Source of the DNA: Imbricaverruca yamaguchii
Lineage: Eukaryota; Arthropoda; Thecostraca; Neoverrucidae
NCBI GenBank assembly: GCA_034440575.1
Contig: JAOTOL010001563.1
Location: forward strand, 1 to 64,000
Length of the DNA: 64,000 bases
Reading direction: 5' to 3'
The first letter of the stretch is position 1, and each line of letters opens with the position of its first letter. Under the pieces are notes generated by a model that was not told the origin of the DNA, ran no database searches, and saw only the letters and a list, made by a program, of their open reading frames with translations. This document shows positions 18,205-28,807 of this stretch, in pieces. The translations under genes and the position numbers were made by a program.

Positions 18205-21200
18205 ATGGACGAATTTACTTCCGCACTGGTCAGCCTGACGGAGTTAATTCGCCAACAAGCGGAGACTGCCAATCAGCGAGAGGAGCGTCTGGAAGCGCTT
18301 GCTGCTAAGCAGGCTGCAGCTCCGGCTCTCAGAGCTTCAGCAGACGATGGCACGACGGACGGTAACAGACAGCAAGTTGCCACCCCGGCAACTCGTCCGC
18401 GGCTTCCCGCGTCAGCCACGCCGTCACCGCGTCTGTCTGGCGGTGCCAGTCTCCGGGAATTCTGCACCTGGAAGGAGCGACTCACCGGCTATAACATGCT
18501 GACCGGAGTGAACCAGCTGACACGGGAAGAACAGCGAGCGTCCCTATACACCCTGGTCGACGATGAATGGCATCGAATCATCAAGTTCGGACTGAACATC
18601 ACGGACGCTACAAGTCTCACCGACACTATCGCAGCGATGGAAAATCATCTGAGGAGCCAACGCAATGTAATCCTGGATAGACGCGATTTTTACCGACGAA
18701 ACCAGCCACCGGACGAATCATTCGACGATTATCTCATCGCACTAAAGGAGATATCGGGGTACTGCGATTTCTGCCAGCACTGCACTGAAGACCGACTCCG
18801 CGATCGCATCATCACTGGGCTGTGTGACGAAGCTGCCGTCCAAATTCTGCTGTCGGAGAAAACCCTCACGCTGCAGAAGACGGTGGACATATGCCGTGCG
18901 CGTGAAAACGCGTTCGCCAACGCCTCAGCCCTCACCAGCGATCGTCTTCACGCAGTATCAGCCTACCGGCGTGGCCTGCGGAACTCCAGCCGAGGCGCAC
19001 CAGCGAGCCGCCGAGCCGAGACAGCGAGCCCCGTCCGCGCTCGAGACACGACGCCTGTGAGACAGTGCCGTTTCTGCGGGGGCGAGTGGCATCAGCAGCT
19101 GGCCATGTGTCCTGCCCGCAATCATCGATGCTCCATATGTAACAAGCTGCATCACTTCTCCTCCGTGTGCCGGAGTGGCCAGACTCAGACATATCGTTCT
19201 GGACAGCGTGGAGACGGGTCTCAACAACCAGATCGTCAGCTACCACCGCAGCGCGGGCGACACCCGCGGCGGGAGGCGTCACCACCGCCCAGAGGACATC
19301 TGCGTCACCTGCACGGCATCCGCGTCCGAGGTCTATCGGCTCGACGGACACCGAAGGTCGACATCGAGGTACAACACGCCTGTGGACAAGCCGTCATCTC
19401 CTGGATACCTGACAGCGGCGCAGAGGTCTGCGCTATGAGCGTCCATCAGGCCCGGAGCATCGGCGTCAACATGAACAACCTCTCACCGCCACCGGATCGG
19501 CTGTTCGGAGCAGCTGGACAAGAACTGGACTGCAGAGGAACGTTCCAGTGCACACTCAGACTGGGTGCAGAGACCGCTTCGGCCGTCACCGTCTGCGTCA
19601 TCCCGAACGTCACCGGCGCTCTGCTGTCATGGAACCGATATGTCGAGCTTGGCATTCTACCGCCCGACTTCCCGAACCAGATAAGTGGCGTGGATACATC
19701 ACACCACCTGGGGGACAGCGGCAACATCAGATCGACCAGCAACTCAACCGGCAACCGCGTCCACAAGCTGGCCTCATCGGATCAACGCAGCCGCTCGACA
19801 TCACAGAACGGACGGCAATCCCTCGCTTCTTCCGAGCCGACACGAGCGAAGTACCCGATCTGGCAGGAAGAGCAAGGCGAACCATCCGTCGAAGTGAAGC
19901 AACAACACCTGAGCATGCTGAAGGACGCCTTCGCCGAGGTATTCGACGTCAACCGTCCACTTCGGGAGATGTTCGGCAGGCCGATGAAGATCGTGTTGAA
20001 CGATGACGCCCAGCCTTACGCCTTCACTGCTGCCCGCTCCATCCCATTCGCCTGGAGAGACAAGGCTAAAGAGCAGCTAGACAAGCTGCTGCAGGACGGC
20101 ATCATCTCCGAGGTCACACATCCAACAGAGTGGTGTCACCCGCTGGTCGTCGTGCCCAAGAAGCCTACAGAAGGCAGCAGCGAGGACACCACCGATGCCA
20201 GGATCTGCGTCGACCTGACGACGTTAAACAAGCACGTACGCCGTGGCGCACATCCTGCACCGTCATGCCATGACGCCGTCACAGGCATCGACAAGGACAG
20301 CAAATTCTTCAGCAAGTTCGATGCGAAGAATGGCTACTTTCAAATCCCCCTCGCCGATGAGTCAAAGGACCTGACCACGTTTATCACCCCGTGGGGCAGG
20401 TTCCGCTTCGAGAGATGCGTCCAAGGTCTCAGCTCTTCGGGAGATGAGTTCAACCGCCGAGGTGATGTCGCACTCGCTGGAATCCCCAAGACCTGCAAGG
20501 TGACGGATGACATCCTGTGTCACGACAACACATACTCATCCCACCTGAAGCACGTCATCACAGTCCTGGAGCGGTGTGCGGAGCACAACATCACCCTCAA
20601 CCCGGCGAAACTACAGTTCGCTCAGCCAACGGTGGAATACTGCGGATTCGACATCAGCATGGACGGATACACCGTGGATCAGCGCAAACTTCGCGCCATC
20701 TCTGAGTTCCCGGTACCACAGAATCTCACAGACCTCCGCAGCTTCATGGGGCGTGTCAACCAGCTGGCTTCATTCTCACCTGACACTGCAAGCGCTGCCA
20801 GCCCGCTGCGTGATCTACGCCGGCCCCGGAACCACTGGTGCTGGACCAGTGTCCACCAAGCGGCGTTCGAAGCTGTCAAAGCGGCGCTGGTGTCACCACC
20901 TGTCCTGGCATTCTTCAAGCCCGGCCTGCCTACAGCCCTCCACACTGATGCCACACGACTACATGGCCTGTCATATGCGCTTCTCCAGCTTCATGACGGC
21001 AACTGGCGCCTCATCCAGTGCGGCTCTCGCTTCGTCTCTGAAACAGAGTCACGCTACGCCGTCATCGAGTTGGAGATGACCGCCATCTGCTGGGCTGTTC
21101 GAAAGAACCACCTCTTCCTGGCTGGCCTGAAGGACTTCGATATCGTCTGCGATCATCGACCTCTCATCCCTCTGCTTAACCAGAAGTCACTCGCTCAAGT

Positions 21201-22806
21201 CGAGAACCCCCGTCTCTTCCGCCTGCGCGAGAAGCTGGTGCCGTACCACTTCAAGGCAGTATGGAAGTCCGGCAAGACACACTGCATCGCCGACGCCCTC
21301 TCCAGGGCACCGATCGATAACCCAACGGAGGAAGACCAAGAAGCTGAAGCAGACGTCCACCATCATCTCCGCAACATCGCACTAGCCAGTGTCCAGGAGA
21401 TTGACGATGTCGGTAGTTGTCACACGCCTGACCTGCTCATCGATGAACTCCATACCGCTGCCAGAAGCGACGATGAGTATCAAGAACTGGCAGGCATCAT
21501 CCTGACCAGCTTCCCTGACCAGAAAGCAGATCTGCCGCCCAGTCTCCGAGCCTACTGGCAGGTGAAGGACAACCTCTCCATAGACAACGGTATCATCCTG
21601 TGTGGAACGCGTCTCCTCGTCCCGCACAGCCTCAGACGGGACGTCCTCCGGCGACTTCAAGGTATCGAGCGTACAAAGCGCCGTGCTCGTCAGTCCGTTT
21701 ACTGGCCCGGTCTCAACCAGCAGGTCCATGAGACCGTCACAGCGTGCACAGCCTGCCGCAAATATCTGCCCTCACAGCAAAAGGAACCGATGCTGAGCGA
21801 TCCAGAGCCGTCCCGCGTCTTCGAGACGATGTCCGCCGACTTCTTCTCGCACGCGGGCAAATCCTGGCTGGTCATCGCTCACCGACTCTCGGGATGGCCC
21901 ATCGCCGTCTCCATCGACGGTGAACCGACTGCCGGGATCCTGGTCAGCCACCTGAGGCAAGTGTTCGTCGTCACCGGCGTCCCCAATCGCCTCAAGACCG
22001 ACGGAGGCCCACAATTCACGGCCCGCCACACCCGCGCATTCTTACAGCGATGGGGCGTGGTGCCCACCATCTCATCCCCGCACTATCCCCAGTCAAATGG
22101 GCATGCGGAGGCAGCCGTCAAGAGTGTCAAGCGCCTGGTGCAAAAATGCAGCACATCCGGCCGCCTCGACCTCGAAGAGTTCTCGCATGCCATGCTTGAA
22201 CTCAGGAACACACCACGAGAGGATAGCCGGTCGCCTGCTGAAGTACTCTTTGGCCACCCCCTGAGGAAAATGGTGCCGATGCACTACACCGCATTCGCAA
22301 GTCGATGGCGCAAAGCTGCTGATGAGTGTGATGAACGCGCTCATGCCCGGCGTGAAGCTGCGCGAGAACGATATGACGCAGCATCGCGGCCACTGTCTTC
22401 CCTGCAGATCGGCTCGCACGTCTCCGTCCAGAATCACGAGACAGGCCTCTGGGACAGGTCCGGCGTCATCGTCGCCGTCGGCCGCTTCAGGACGTACCTG
22501 GTCAAGTTCGCCAGCGGACGCCTTCTGTGGCGGAACCGGCGCTACCTGCGCCCGTGTCGCCCGCTCATCCCACCGACCGAACGCCGCGGCGATCCTGCAG
22601 CGACATCAACGTCCACCGGCTCAACCACAGCGACGTCTACCGCACCAACAACGGCGACGTACAGCTCTGCCGATCCATGCCCCGTGCCTGCGAAGCGAGT
22701 CCGCTTCGGTGACCGCCCCGCCGACCCCATTCCCCGTCGCAGTGGCAGACAGACGCGGCCCCCCGACAGACTTCAAGTCGATCCCAGTATGAAATCCTAC
22801 CTGTGA
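18205..22806 (+). CDS. Gag-Pol polyprotein of Ty3/gypsy element
   Basis: One frame, 1533 residues from the first ATG (MDEFTSALVSLTELIRQQ); the open frame extends 47 codons further upstream without an ATG. Order of domains: Gag capsid-like region with REFCTWKERLTGYN; two zinc knuckles, CRFCGGEWHQQLAMC and CSICNKLHHFSSVC; aspartic protease WIPDSGAEVCAMS; reverse transcriptase (ARICVDLTTLNKHV, FSKFDAKNGYFQIPL, then VTDDIL at the catalytic xxDD); RNase H (LHTDATRLHG, ELEMTAICWAV, CDHRPLIPLL, IADALSRAP). Integrase follows with DDE residues in SADFFSHAG, LKTDGGPQFTA and YPQSNGHAEAAVK, then a C-terminal SH3-like region. Oddities: the integrase zinc finger keeps CTAC but the first half reads VLRRLQGIERTKRRARQ without the usual two His. 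No stop or frameshift is present. Confidence 0.95.
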   Translation: MDEFTSALVSLTELIRQQAETANQREERLEALAAKQAAAPALRASADDGTTDGNRQQVATPATRPRLPASATPSPRLSGGASLREFCTWKERLTGYNMLTGVNQLTREEQRASLYTLVDDEWHRIIKFGLNITDATSLTDTIAAMENHLRSQRNVILDRRDFYRRNQPPDESFDDYLIALKEISGYCDFCQHCTEDRLRDRIITGLCDEAAVQILLSEKTLTLQKTVDICRARENAFANASALTSDRLHAVSAYRRGLRNSSRGAPASRRAETASPVRARDTTPVRQCRFCGGEWHQQLAMCPARNHRCSICNKLHHFSSVCRSGQTQTYRSGQRGDGSQQPDRQLPPQRGRHPRREASPPPRGHLRHLHGIRVRGLSARRTPKVDIEVQHACGQAVISWIPDSGAEVCAMSVHQARSIGVNMNNLSPPPDRLFGAAGQELDCRGTFQCTLRLGAETASAVTVCVIPNVTGALLSWNRYVELGILPPDFPNQISGVDTSHHLGDSGNIRSTSNSTGNRVHKLASSDQRSRSTSQNGRQSLASSEPTRAKYPIWQEEQGEPSVEVKQQHLSMLKDAFAEVFDVNRPLREMFGRPMKIVLNDDAQPYAFTAARSIPFAWRDKAKEQLDKLLQDGIISEVTHPTEWCHPLVVVPKKPTEGSSEDTTDARICVDLTTLNKHVRRGAHPAPSCHDAVTGIDKDSKFFSKFDAKNGYFQIPLADESKDLTTFITPWGRFRFERCVQGLSSSGDEFNRRGDVALAGIPKTCKVTDDILCHDNTYSSHLKHVITVLERCAEHNITLNPAKLQFAQPTVEYCGFDISMDGYTVDQRKLRAISEFPVPQNLTDLRSFMGRVNQLASFSPDTASAASPLRDLRRPRNHWCWTSVHQAAFEAVKAALVSPPVLAFFKPGLPTALHTDATRLHGLSYALLQLHDGNWRLIQCGSRFVSETESRYAVIELEMTAICWAVRKNHLFLAGLKDFDIVCDHRPLIPLLNQKSLAQVENPRLFRLREKLVPYHFKAVWKSGKTHCIADALSRAPIDNPTEEDQEAEADVHHHLRNIALASVQEIDDVGSCHTPDLLIDELHTAARSDDEYQELAGIILTSFPDQKADLPPSLRAYWQVKDNLSIDNGIILCGTRLLVPHSLRRDVLRRLQGIERTKRRARQSVYWPGLNQQVHETVTACTACRKYLPSQQKEPMLSDPEPSRVFETMSADFFSHAGKSWLVIAHRLSGWPIAVSIDGEPTAGILVSHLRQVFVVTGVPNRLKTDGGPQFTARHTRAFLQRWGVVPTISSPHYPQSNGHAEAAVKSVKRLVQKCSTSGRLDLEEFSHAMLELRNTPREDSRSPAEVLFGHPLRKMVPMHYTAFASRWRKAADECDERAHARREAARERYDAASRPLSSLQIGSHVSVQNHETGLWDRSGVIVAVGRFRTYLVKFASGRLLWRNRRYLRPCRPLIPPTERRGDPAATSTSTGSTTATSTAPTTATYSSADPCPVPAKRVRFGDRPADPIPRRSGRQTRPPDRLQVDPSMKSYL

Positions 22807-23085
22807 CCGACTGGGGGGAGGTGGGGTGATGCGAGAAGTGATATGTGTTTGGGAGAAAATGTACACGCTCTTCCACTGTGTCCTCACTTGAGTGATACGC
22901 TTGAGAAGTGAAACGCACCGTTTATTTCCTATTGTTCTCGTGCGATTTCTGTAGTGAGTTGTGTGTAACGTTGCTGAACCCGAAACGGCGTTACTCAAGC
23001 CTCTGGGTCTTTCATTTGTGTTTCAGAGGTCCGTTATTTTCATCGTTATAGCTAGAGGGCTCAATGAACCAACCGATTTTGACTC

Positions 23086-23094
23086 GGGGGGAGG
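23086..23094 (+). other. Polypurine tract
   Basis: GGGGGGAGG directly precedes the 3' LTR TG and would prime plus-strand synthesis. A near copy, GACTGGGGGGAGGTGGGG, lies 280 bp upstream at about 22810, just after the Gag-Pol stop. Confidence 0.85.
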
Positions 23095-23285
23095 TGTATA
23101 GTGCAGCGCTGCTTGCTAACAATTAGTGGCCGCAAGCCTGCTCAGCTGCCTAAAACAGCTGACTGCCGTCAGAGCCGAGCTGGCAGTCGGGTAAACAATC
23201 GTTGTCGTGTTTACATCGCTCTGCTATAATACAGCACAGTTATACGAAGTTAAACGTTCCCGGCCTTAATATCGATAACAGATCA
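23095..23285 (+). repeat. 3' LTR of gypsy element
   Basis: 191 bp, two differences from the 5' LTR; ends at CAGATCA followed by a run of twelve C. Confidence 0.96.
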
Positions 23286-23297
23286 CCCCCCCCCCCC

Positions 23298-23774
23298 ATG
23301 ACCTCCACTACACTCGAATCCTTACTCGCCATACCCACCGAACCCACTCGCATCCAGCCTTCCAAAACCACGCCAATTCCCCCACCCCCACCACCACCGA
23401 CCATCTCAGATCCAATGCTTGATCATGCTGTGGTGCAGGTGCGCCCTGGAGCCCCGGATTTAGGAGCACATGGTTGCACCGCCCGACATATCCCAACCCC
23501 CTCGACCTCCAAGCCTGAGGGCCAGCACCCACTGGCGACACCTCACTCCACGCCATTACCCGCAGCAGCCATGAGACCGCCGGAGACACCTTCCCGTCGA
23601 ACCGTGCACCCCCCAATATCCTCCCCATCCCCAAATCGCGCTATGAAGCGTGTTCTTCCCGATGCGGTGACGCCAAGTGAGTTTGGGAGCCCACATTCAC
23701 GCCCACGAAGCCAAGACCCCCGACTACAAGACCATGACTTGGCACTGACCATGTCACTCTTGGCCTTCTCTTAG
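23298..23774 (+). pseudogene. I-clade LINE, ORF1 C-terminal part after the gypsy insertion
   Basis: The open frame resumes with a Pro/Thr/Ser-rich tail (TPIPPPPPPPTISDP and similar) and ends at a TAG/TAA region near 23774. It continues the Pro-rich part seen before 17784. Confidence 0.7.
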
Positions 23775-23810
23775 CCTAGGAATTCCTCTTTCACTTACTG
23801 ATAAATGAGT

Positions 23811-26800
23811 AATATTCTACAGTGGAACTGTAGAGGTGTGTGAACTAGCATTGACGAATTACGACATATTTTGCACCGTCGTACACCGGTCGTAATATGC
23901 CTACAGGAGACCAAACTATCTCCTGGTGCTTCCTTTTATTTAAGAAACTACTCTGTTTTACGCAAGGACGTCGTCACCCACACGGTGGCACATGGTGGTG
24001 TGCTTCTTGCCGTCCACCACTCAGTCCTCTTCCAACAAGTACACCTGAGATCAAACATCCAGGCTGTCGCTGCTCGGATAATAATTAATCATCGTGTTAC
24101 CACCATATGCTTCATATACATACTCCCAGGAACAATCTTTCCACTTGCAGAAGTGCTGCAAGTGGTGAATCAGCTCACTCCCCCGCTGATTTTATGCGGT
24201 GACTTTAACGCACATCACCATGCTTGGGGCTCAGCGAATAGTACTGGTCGTGGACGTGCATTGGAACGCATAATCCGGAATTTTCCACTTGATATTCTTG
24301 ACACTGGAACTCCAACACACATTACACTGCAAACAGGACAGACCTCTGTGCTGGACCTGACGCTTTTCAGCCCTGAACTTTCTCCCTGTTTAGAGTGGTT
24401 GGTGGATGATGATCCAGGTACAAGTGACCATTTTCCCGCTTGGACTCGCTTTATTGATGGTGTGGAAGCTGGTCGACGATCCCCCAAGTGGATTTTTGAA
24501 AAAGCTGACTAGAGTTCCTTCCAGTCCGATGTCCGATGTGCGAGAGACTCGGCGAGTGCTCCGAAGGATTGGTTTCCATAGAGATGTTTACAACCACAAC
24601 GTTACAAAGTGCTCAGCAATATATTCCTCGTTCGTCGGGCACGCCACGCCGTGTACCAGTCCCCTGGTGGTCTGATAAATGCCAAGATGCATTACGTGCT
24701 AGAAAGAAGGCATTCCGTTTTTTCAATCGTGACAGCTGCATGGCGAATCTCGTAGCTTTCCGCAAGGCAAGGGCAAACGCGAGGCGCACAATTGCTGACT
24801 CCAAGCGACAACCCTGGAAAGCTTATATCAAGACGTTGAATCGTTCCACCTCCCTGTCATCGGTGTGGTCCCGCATCAAACGTTTCTCCGGAAAACTTAC
24901 CTGTCCCCCATTCCCCACACTGCACATAAATGGACAATACATTATTAATCCGAAGGATGTCGCTAACGAGATTGGATGGGCCTTCTCCGAACGATCGAAA
25001 AATAAAAACAGTAGACGTTTCTCGGAATACAAAGCCGGGTGTGAGGCACTAGCGCTTGCTTTTACAACAGATTCTATCCATTACAACAGTCCATTCTCTA
25101 TTTCCGAACTGACCGCTGCTATAAACACCCTTAGGAACGTAGCAAGACCCCGACACCTTACGCCATGACATTATTAAACATCTGCCGATTACAGCGTTAA
25201 ACACACTTCTGCAAGTGTTCAACGAAATGTCGGAAAGGGGAACAATGGTGAAGCTTTAAACACACTTCGCCATTGACATGGCGGAAGGCGCTTGTCGTCC
25301 CTATCTGCAAGCCAAACAAAACTGGAAAGGACCCACTTCATTATCGACTCATATCATTGACCTGTTCTCTTTGGAAATTGTTTGGAAAAAAATGGTGAAC
25401 TTGCGACTCATGTGGTTTTTTTAGAACGCAACCATTTACTCACCTCGATACAGAGTGGCTTCCGCAGACACCGTAGCACATTTGACCATATTTTAGCTCT
25501 TGATTCCGTTGTACGCCTGAGTTTCATGAAACGATGCCATAATGGGCGCTAAATGACCTTGTAGTCGGCGCGCCCTTAAGCCCAAATAATCAATCAGAAA
25601 CGATGTCATATCGCTGCCATATTTTTCGACGTTGACGGCGCTTATGATACCGCATGGCGTCATGGTATCCTCATGAACTTGCACCAAATAGGCATGAGAG
25701 GCCCGATGGGGTTTTTCTTGACGAATTTGTTAACAAACAGGACATTTCGGGTCGGAATATGTGGCTACCTCTCTGACACCTTCCAACAGATTGATGGGGT
25801 TCCGCAGGGAAGAATATTGAGTGTGACTGTTCGCCATTGCCATAAATTGTGTGGGTGATGCACTGCCAACATCGGTAGGACGAGCGCTATTCGTGGATGA
25901 TTTTACAGTATGGTTCTCCTCTCGTACGGTGCGGACGGTGGAAAGACAGCTCCAATTATCTGTAGTGAAATTGATGGAGTGGTGTGATAGAACTGGTTTC
26001 ACTTTATACACCTCAAAGACTACCGCTGTTCACTTCTGTCGCAAACGCCGTTGCACAGACCCAACGATAAGGATGATCGGTCGCCTCATACCTTTCCGAC
26101 CTGCAGTCAAGTTTCTGGGAATGTGGATGGATCGCCATGTTACGTATAAAACTCACATCACTGACTATCAACAAATGTACAAAAGGTCTTCAGGTAATGA
26201 GCACCGTTTCTAGGTGTTCATATGGAGCTGACAGATCAGTTTTACTTCTCATGTACAGATCGTTCGTGCGTTCTAAAATTTACTATGTATCTTTTATTTA
26301 TGACGGAGCCAGTGCCACATCCAAGCTCTGTCTTGAAGTGATCCACAATTCAGCCCTTCGCATCGTTACTGGATCCTTCCGCACTTCACCTGCTGCTAGT
26401 GTAATGGTAGAAGTAGACGAGACACTCCTTGCGCTACGCCGTAAGTTATTGGGCGCGAGATACGCGTGCAATGTTGCCCAAAACCGGAACCACCCAGCCT
26501 ATCGGTAGATATTCTCAGGGACATTGAGAGCACGTCACAGGGCCGAGCATGCATGGACTGCCGTTTTTTATTCGTATGGCCTCGATCCTTCGAGAATGTA
26601 ATATCAGGCCGCGTTTTGTAGCACGTTCCACCACGCCGAGCACTCCCCCTTGGCATGTTGTCCCAGCGAAAACTGACGCCACTTTGTCCTGCTCAAAGAA
26701 AGGACACGTAAACCCGGAGGAACTCCGCATGTTTGCATTGGAAAAAAACACATGAATATTACAACTTTTCACGCATTTACACAGACGGCTCAAAGTCGGC

Positions 26801-27437
26801 CTCTGGTGTCGGGTGTGCTTTTGTAAGTAGACAAGGTGTTCGATCTTTTTGTTTACCGACGCAAACATCGATTTTTACTGCCGAACTGTATGTCATTCTG
26901 CAAGCCCTCTATTTTATACAGAAAGACCGGTCCACAAAACACGTGGTTTTCGCAGACTCTTTGAGCAGTCTCCTAGCACTGAACACCTTTAACCAGGATA
27001 ACCGACTTGTTCGGAGGATTACCAAAGTCGTAAAATCCCTAGATGACGTCGGCAGAAATATCGTGTTCTGTCGGATTCCCAGCTATGTTGGTCTCGTGGG
27101 AAACGAAGCTGCCGACATTACCGCCAAACACGCCATTGGTAATGGCCGCGTGGTCCGTCTACAGCTCCCTCCAAGGGATCTATACCCCACTATATTATCA
27201 AATGTACGGTCAGAATGGCAACGAACCTGGAACTCCAAGTGTAGTAAGCTCAGTGTTTTAAAACCGACACTAGGAACGTGTCTATCCTCTCACCGAACGA
27301 AACGCGGGAAAGAAGTAATGCTCTGTCGATTGATGATAGGTCATACATTCGCAATACACAGCTACATGCTTACCGGTGACGACACCGACTTCTATGTCCG
27401 CGCTGCTCTTACCCGCTTACCGTGTGCCATGTTTTAG
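23811..27437 (+). pseudogene. I-clade LINE, ORF2 (endonuclease, reverse transcriptase, RNase H), degenerate
   Basis: Begins near ATGAGTAATATTCTACAGTG (ILQWNCRGV, then a stop). The APE endonuclease at 23870-24512 has VVICLQETKLS, LILCGDFNAHH and a TSDHFPAW end. A linker at 24536-25168 has PVPWWSDKCQDALRARKKAF. The reverse transcriptase at about 25270-26500 has WRKALVVPICKPNKTGK, IDGVPQGRI and the catalytic FVDDF. RNase H at 26760-27200 has IYTDGSKSASGVG, FTAELYVI, FADSLSSLLAL and GNEAADITAKHA. RNase H downstream of RT is typical of the I clade and relatives. Several frameshifts, stops and one retroposon insertion inactivate it. Confidence 0.9.
25542..25596 (+). mobile_element. Ultra-short retroposon copy 6, inside LINE ORF2
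   Basis: ATGGGCGCTAAATGACCTTG, then TAGTCGGCGCGCCCTTAAGC, then CCAAATAATCAATCA. Flanked by GAAACGATGCCATA (25528-25541) and GAAACGATGTCATA (25597-25610), a 14-bp duplication with one mismatch. Confidence 0.93.
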
Positions 27438-27653
27438 TTGGCTGTATACTAGGTCCTCTACGACGCAAGATTTTAGGGCGGTTGAATACCGACTCTTCTT
27501 TACGTATGCTTATGGGAAACAACTCTGAGCTCGTAGCGTCTGGGAATATTTTTACGTTCATTCGACAAGCTCGCCTTGACGTGATATACCCCCACCCGTG
27601 AAGATGGATAGCAAGATATCATAGCGGCACCGTAGATTGATTAAAATTCAGTA
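27438..27653 (+). other. Presumed LINE 3' UTR
   Basis: Follows the ORF2 frame directly and contains no other recognised feature; ends at the retroposon copy at 27654. Confidence 0.5.
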
Positions 27654-27711
27654 ATGGGCGCAAAATGACCCTTGATGTCGACGCGCCCTTAAACTCCAAT
27701 CCACCACCACC
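27654..27711 (+). mobile_element. Ultra-short retroposon copy 7 (ACTCCAATCCACCACC subfamily)
   Basis: ATGGGCGCAAAATGACCCTT, then GATGTCGACGCGCCCTTAAA, then CTCCAATCCACCACCACC. Nearly identical to 57582-57634. No clear target-site duplication; it sits at the apparent end of the LINE. Confidence 0.85.
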
Positions 27712-28167
27712 GAGGAAAAACGCTGTTTTATTTCTTCGACGGGGAAATGAGGGTTCGACTGCTTGTATCTATGTTTGACAGGAACATGGTGATAGCAGCT
27801 GGGCATTCGGGCCGCTGAATTGGAAAAGGAGAAATATTTTGGATCAAAGCTGCTGAAAGCCAATTCTTGCAAGTTGTGGGTGTGGCGGGTACAGACGACG
27901 GTCACGGTTTTACCCATCTGGCTTAAACTCGCTCCTGTACCGGTGGGATTGGACCCCACCAGGAAATTCAAGATAGCGACGTCACTGTTCCCCACGGTCA
28001 CGGCTCCTACAGGCCCAGGGCTGAGAAGGGCATGCCGGTCGTTAATGCCTACAAGCCCGGGATGAGAAAGGCGTGCCGATAGTCTAGACTGATTAGATTG
28101 TCATTGCTGGTGCGGGGTGCGTACATTACACCGAGCTGCGACATGAACAATTACGTAGTACCATCGT
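27712..28167. other. Intergenic, KXD1 downstream flank
   Basis: A 34-bp direct repeat pair lies at 28010-28082 (TACAGGCCCAGGGCTGAGAA and TACAAGCCCGGGATGAGAAA). Around 27930-27975 the minus strand has GGTGGGGTCCAATCCCACCG, a tRNA B-box-like stretch, perhaps another SINE. No gene. Confidence 0.4.
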
Positions 28168-28550
28168 CCATCGGACGACACGCCGGCGCCACATCATGAG
28201 TTGGTGGAGGACACGCTAGCGCCACATCACGAGTTGGTGGATGACACGCCGGCGCCACATCATGAGTTGGTGGAGGACACGCCGGCGCCACATCACGAGT
28301 TGGACGACACTCCGGCGCCACATCACGAGTTGGTGGACGACACGCTAGCGCCACATCACGAGTTGGACGACACGCCGGCGCCACATCATGAGTTGGTGGA
28401 GGACACGCCGGCGCCACATCACGAGTTGGTGGAGGACACGCCGGCGCCACATCACGAGTTGGTGGACGACACGCCGGCGCCACATCACGAGTTGGTGGAC
28501 GACACGCCGGCGCCACATCACGAGTTGGTGGACGACACGCTGGCGCCGTC
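28168..28550 (-). repeat. 33-bp minisatellite made from the 3' end of the KXD1 coding sequence, about 11 copies
   Basis: On the minus strand each unit reads GGCGCCRGCGTGTCGTCCAC, then CAACTCGTGATGT. The final KXD1 codons are GGC-GCC-AGC-GTG-TCG-TCC-ACC-AAC-TCG-TGA, so the array repeats the last nine codons and the stop codon into the 3' UTR. Some units lack 3-6 bp. Confidence 0.92.
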
Positions 28551-28807
28551 GTCGTCACTGTCGGACGAGCTGTGTGGAGGCGGCTCCGACTCTTGCCGCG
28601 GTCTGTCGGCGCTGCCGCCGGCGCCGGCCGCCGCCGCCGCAGACACAGACGCGTGGTAAGAGTGGCGCTTCAGCTGTGCAGCGGCAGGCGGCGGGCGGAC
28701 GGGCCGCTGCCGCCGCCGCACCGCGCCCGCGCCCGCGCCCGCCACCGCCGCCGCCGGCTGTGATGTCACCTCCTCCTCCTCGGGCAGTGCCGCCCGATTT
28801 GCGGCGT
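28518..28807 (-). CDS. KXD1: KXD1 exon 3, variable C-terminal tail
   Basis: The acceptor GTCCACCGCAG and phase-1 entry give DAANRAALPEEEEVTSQP, a low-complexity Ala/Gly/Arg/Pro stretch, then RPRQESEPPPHSSSDSDDD and the stop. The acceptor was chosen because it alone joins exon 2 in phase and sits after a pyrimidine tract. Exact acceptor not proven. Confidence 0.75.

Larger units (their letters stand above)
17785..23285 (+). mobile_element. Intact Ty3/gypsy LTR retrotransposon
   Basis: 5501 bp, with 191-bp LTRs (TG...CA) at 17785-17975 and 23095-23285 that differ at two sites. A primer-binding site directly follows the 5' LTR, a G-rich polypurine tract directly precedes the 3' LTR, and one uninterrupted Gag-Pol frame lies between. 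It lies in the Pro-rich part of a LINE ORF1. Flanks are C-runs on both sides (CCCC before, twelve C after), so the target-site duplication cannot be delimited. About 99 percent LTR identity indicates a recent insertion. Confidence 0.96.

Noticed and set aside
27930..27990. tRNA-like B box GGGGTCCAATCCC on the minus strand
   Set aside because: No matching A box at the right distance could be identified, so a SINE call is not supported.
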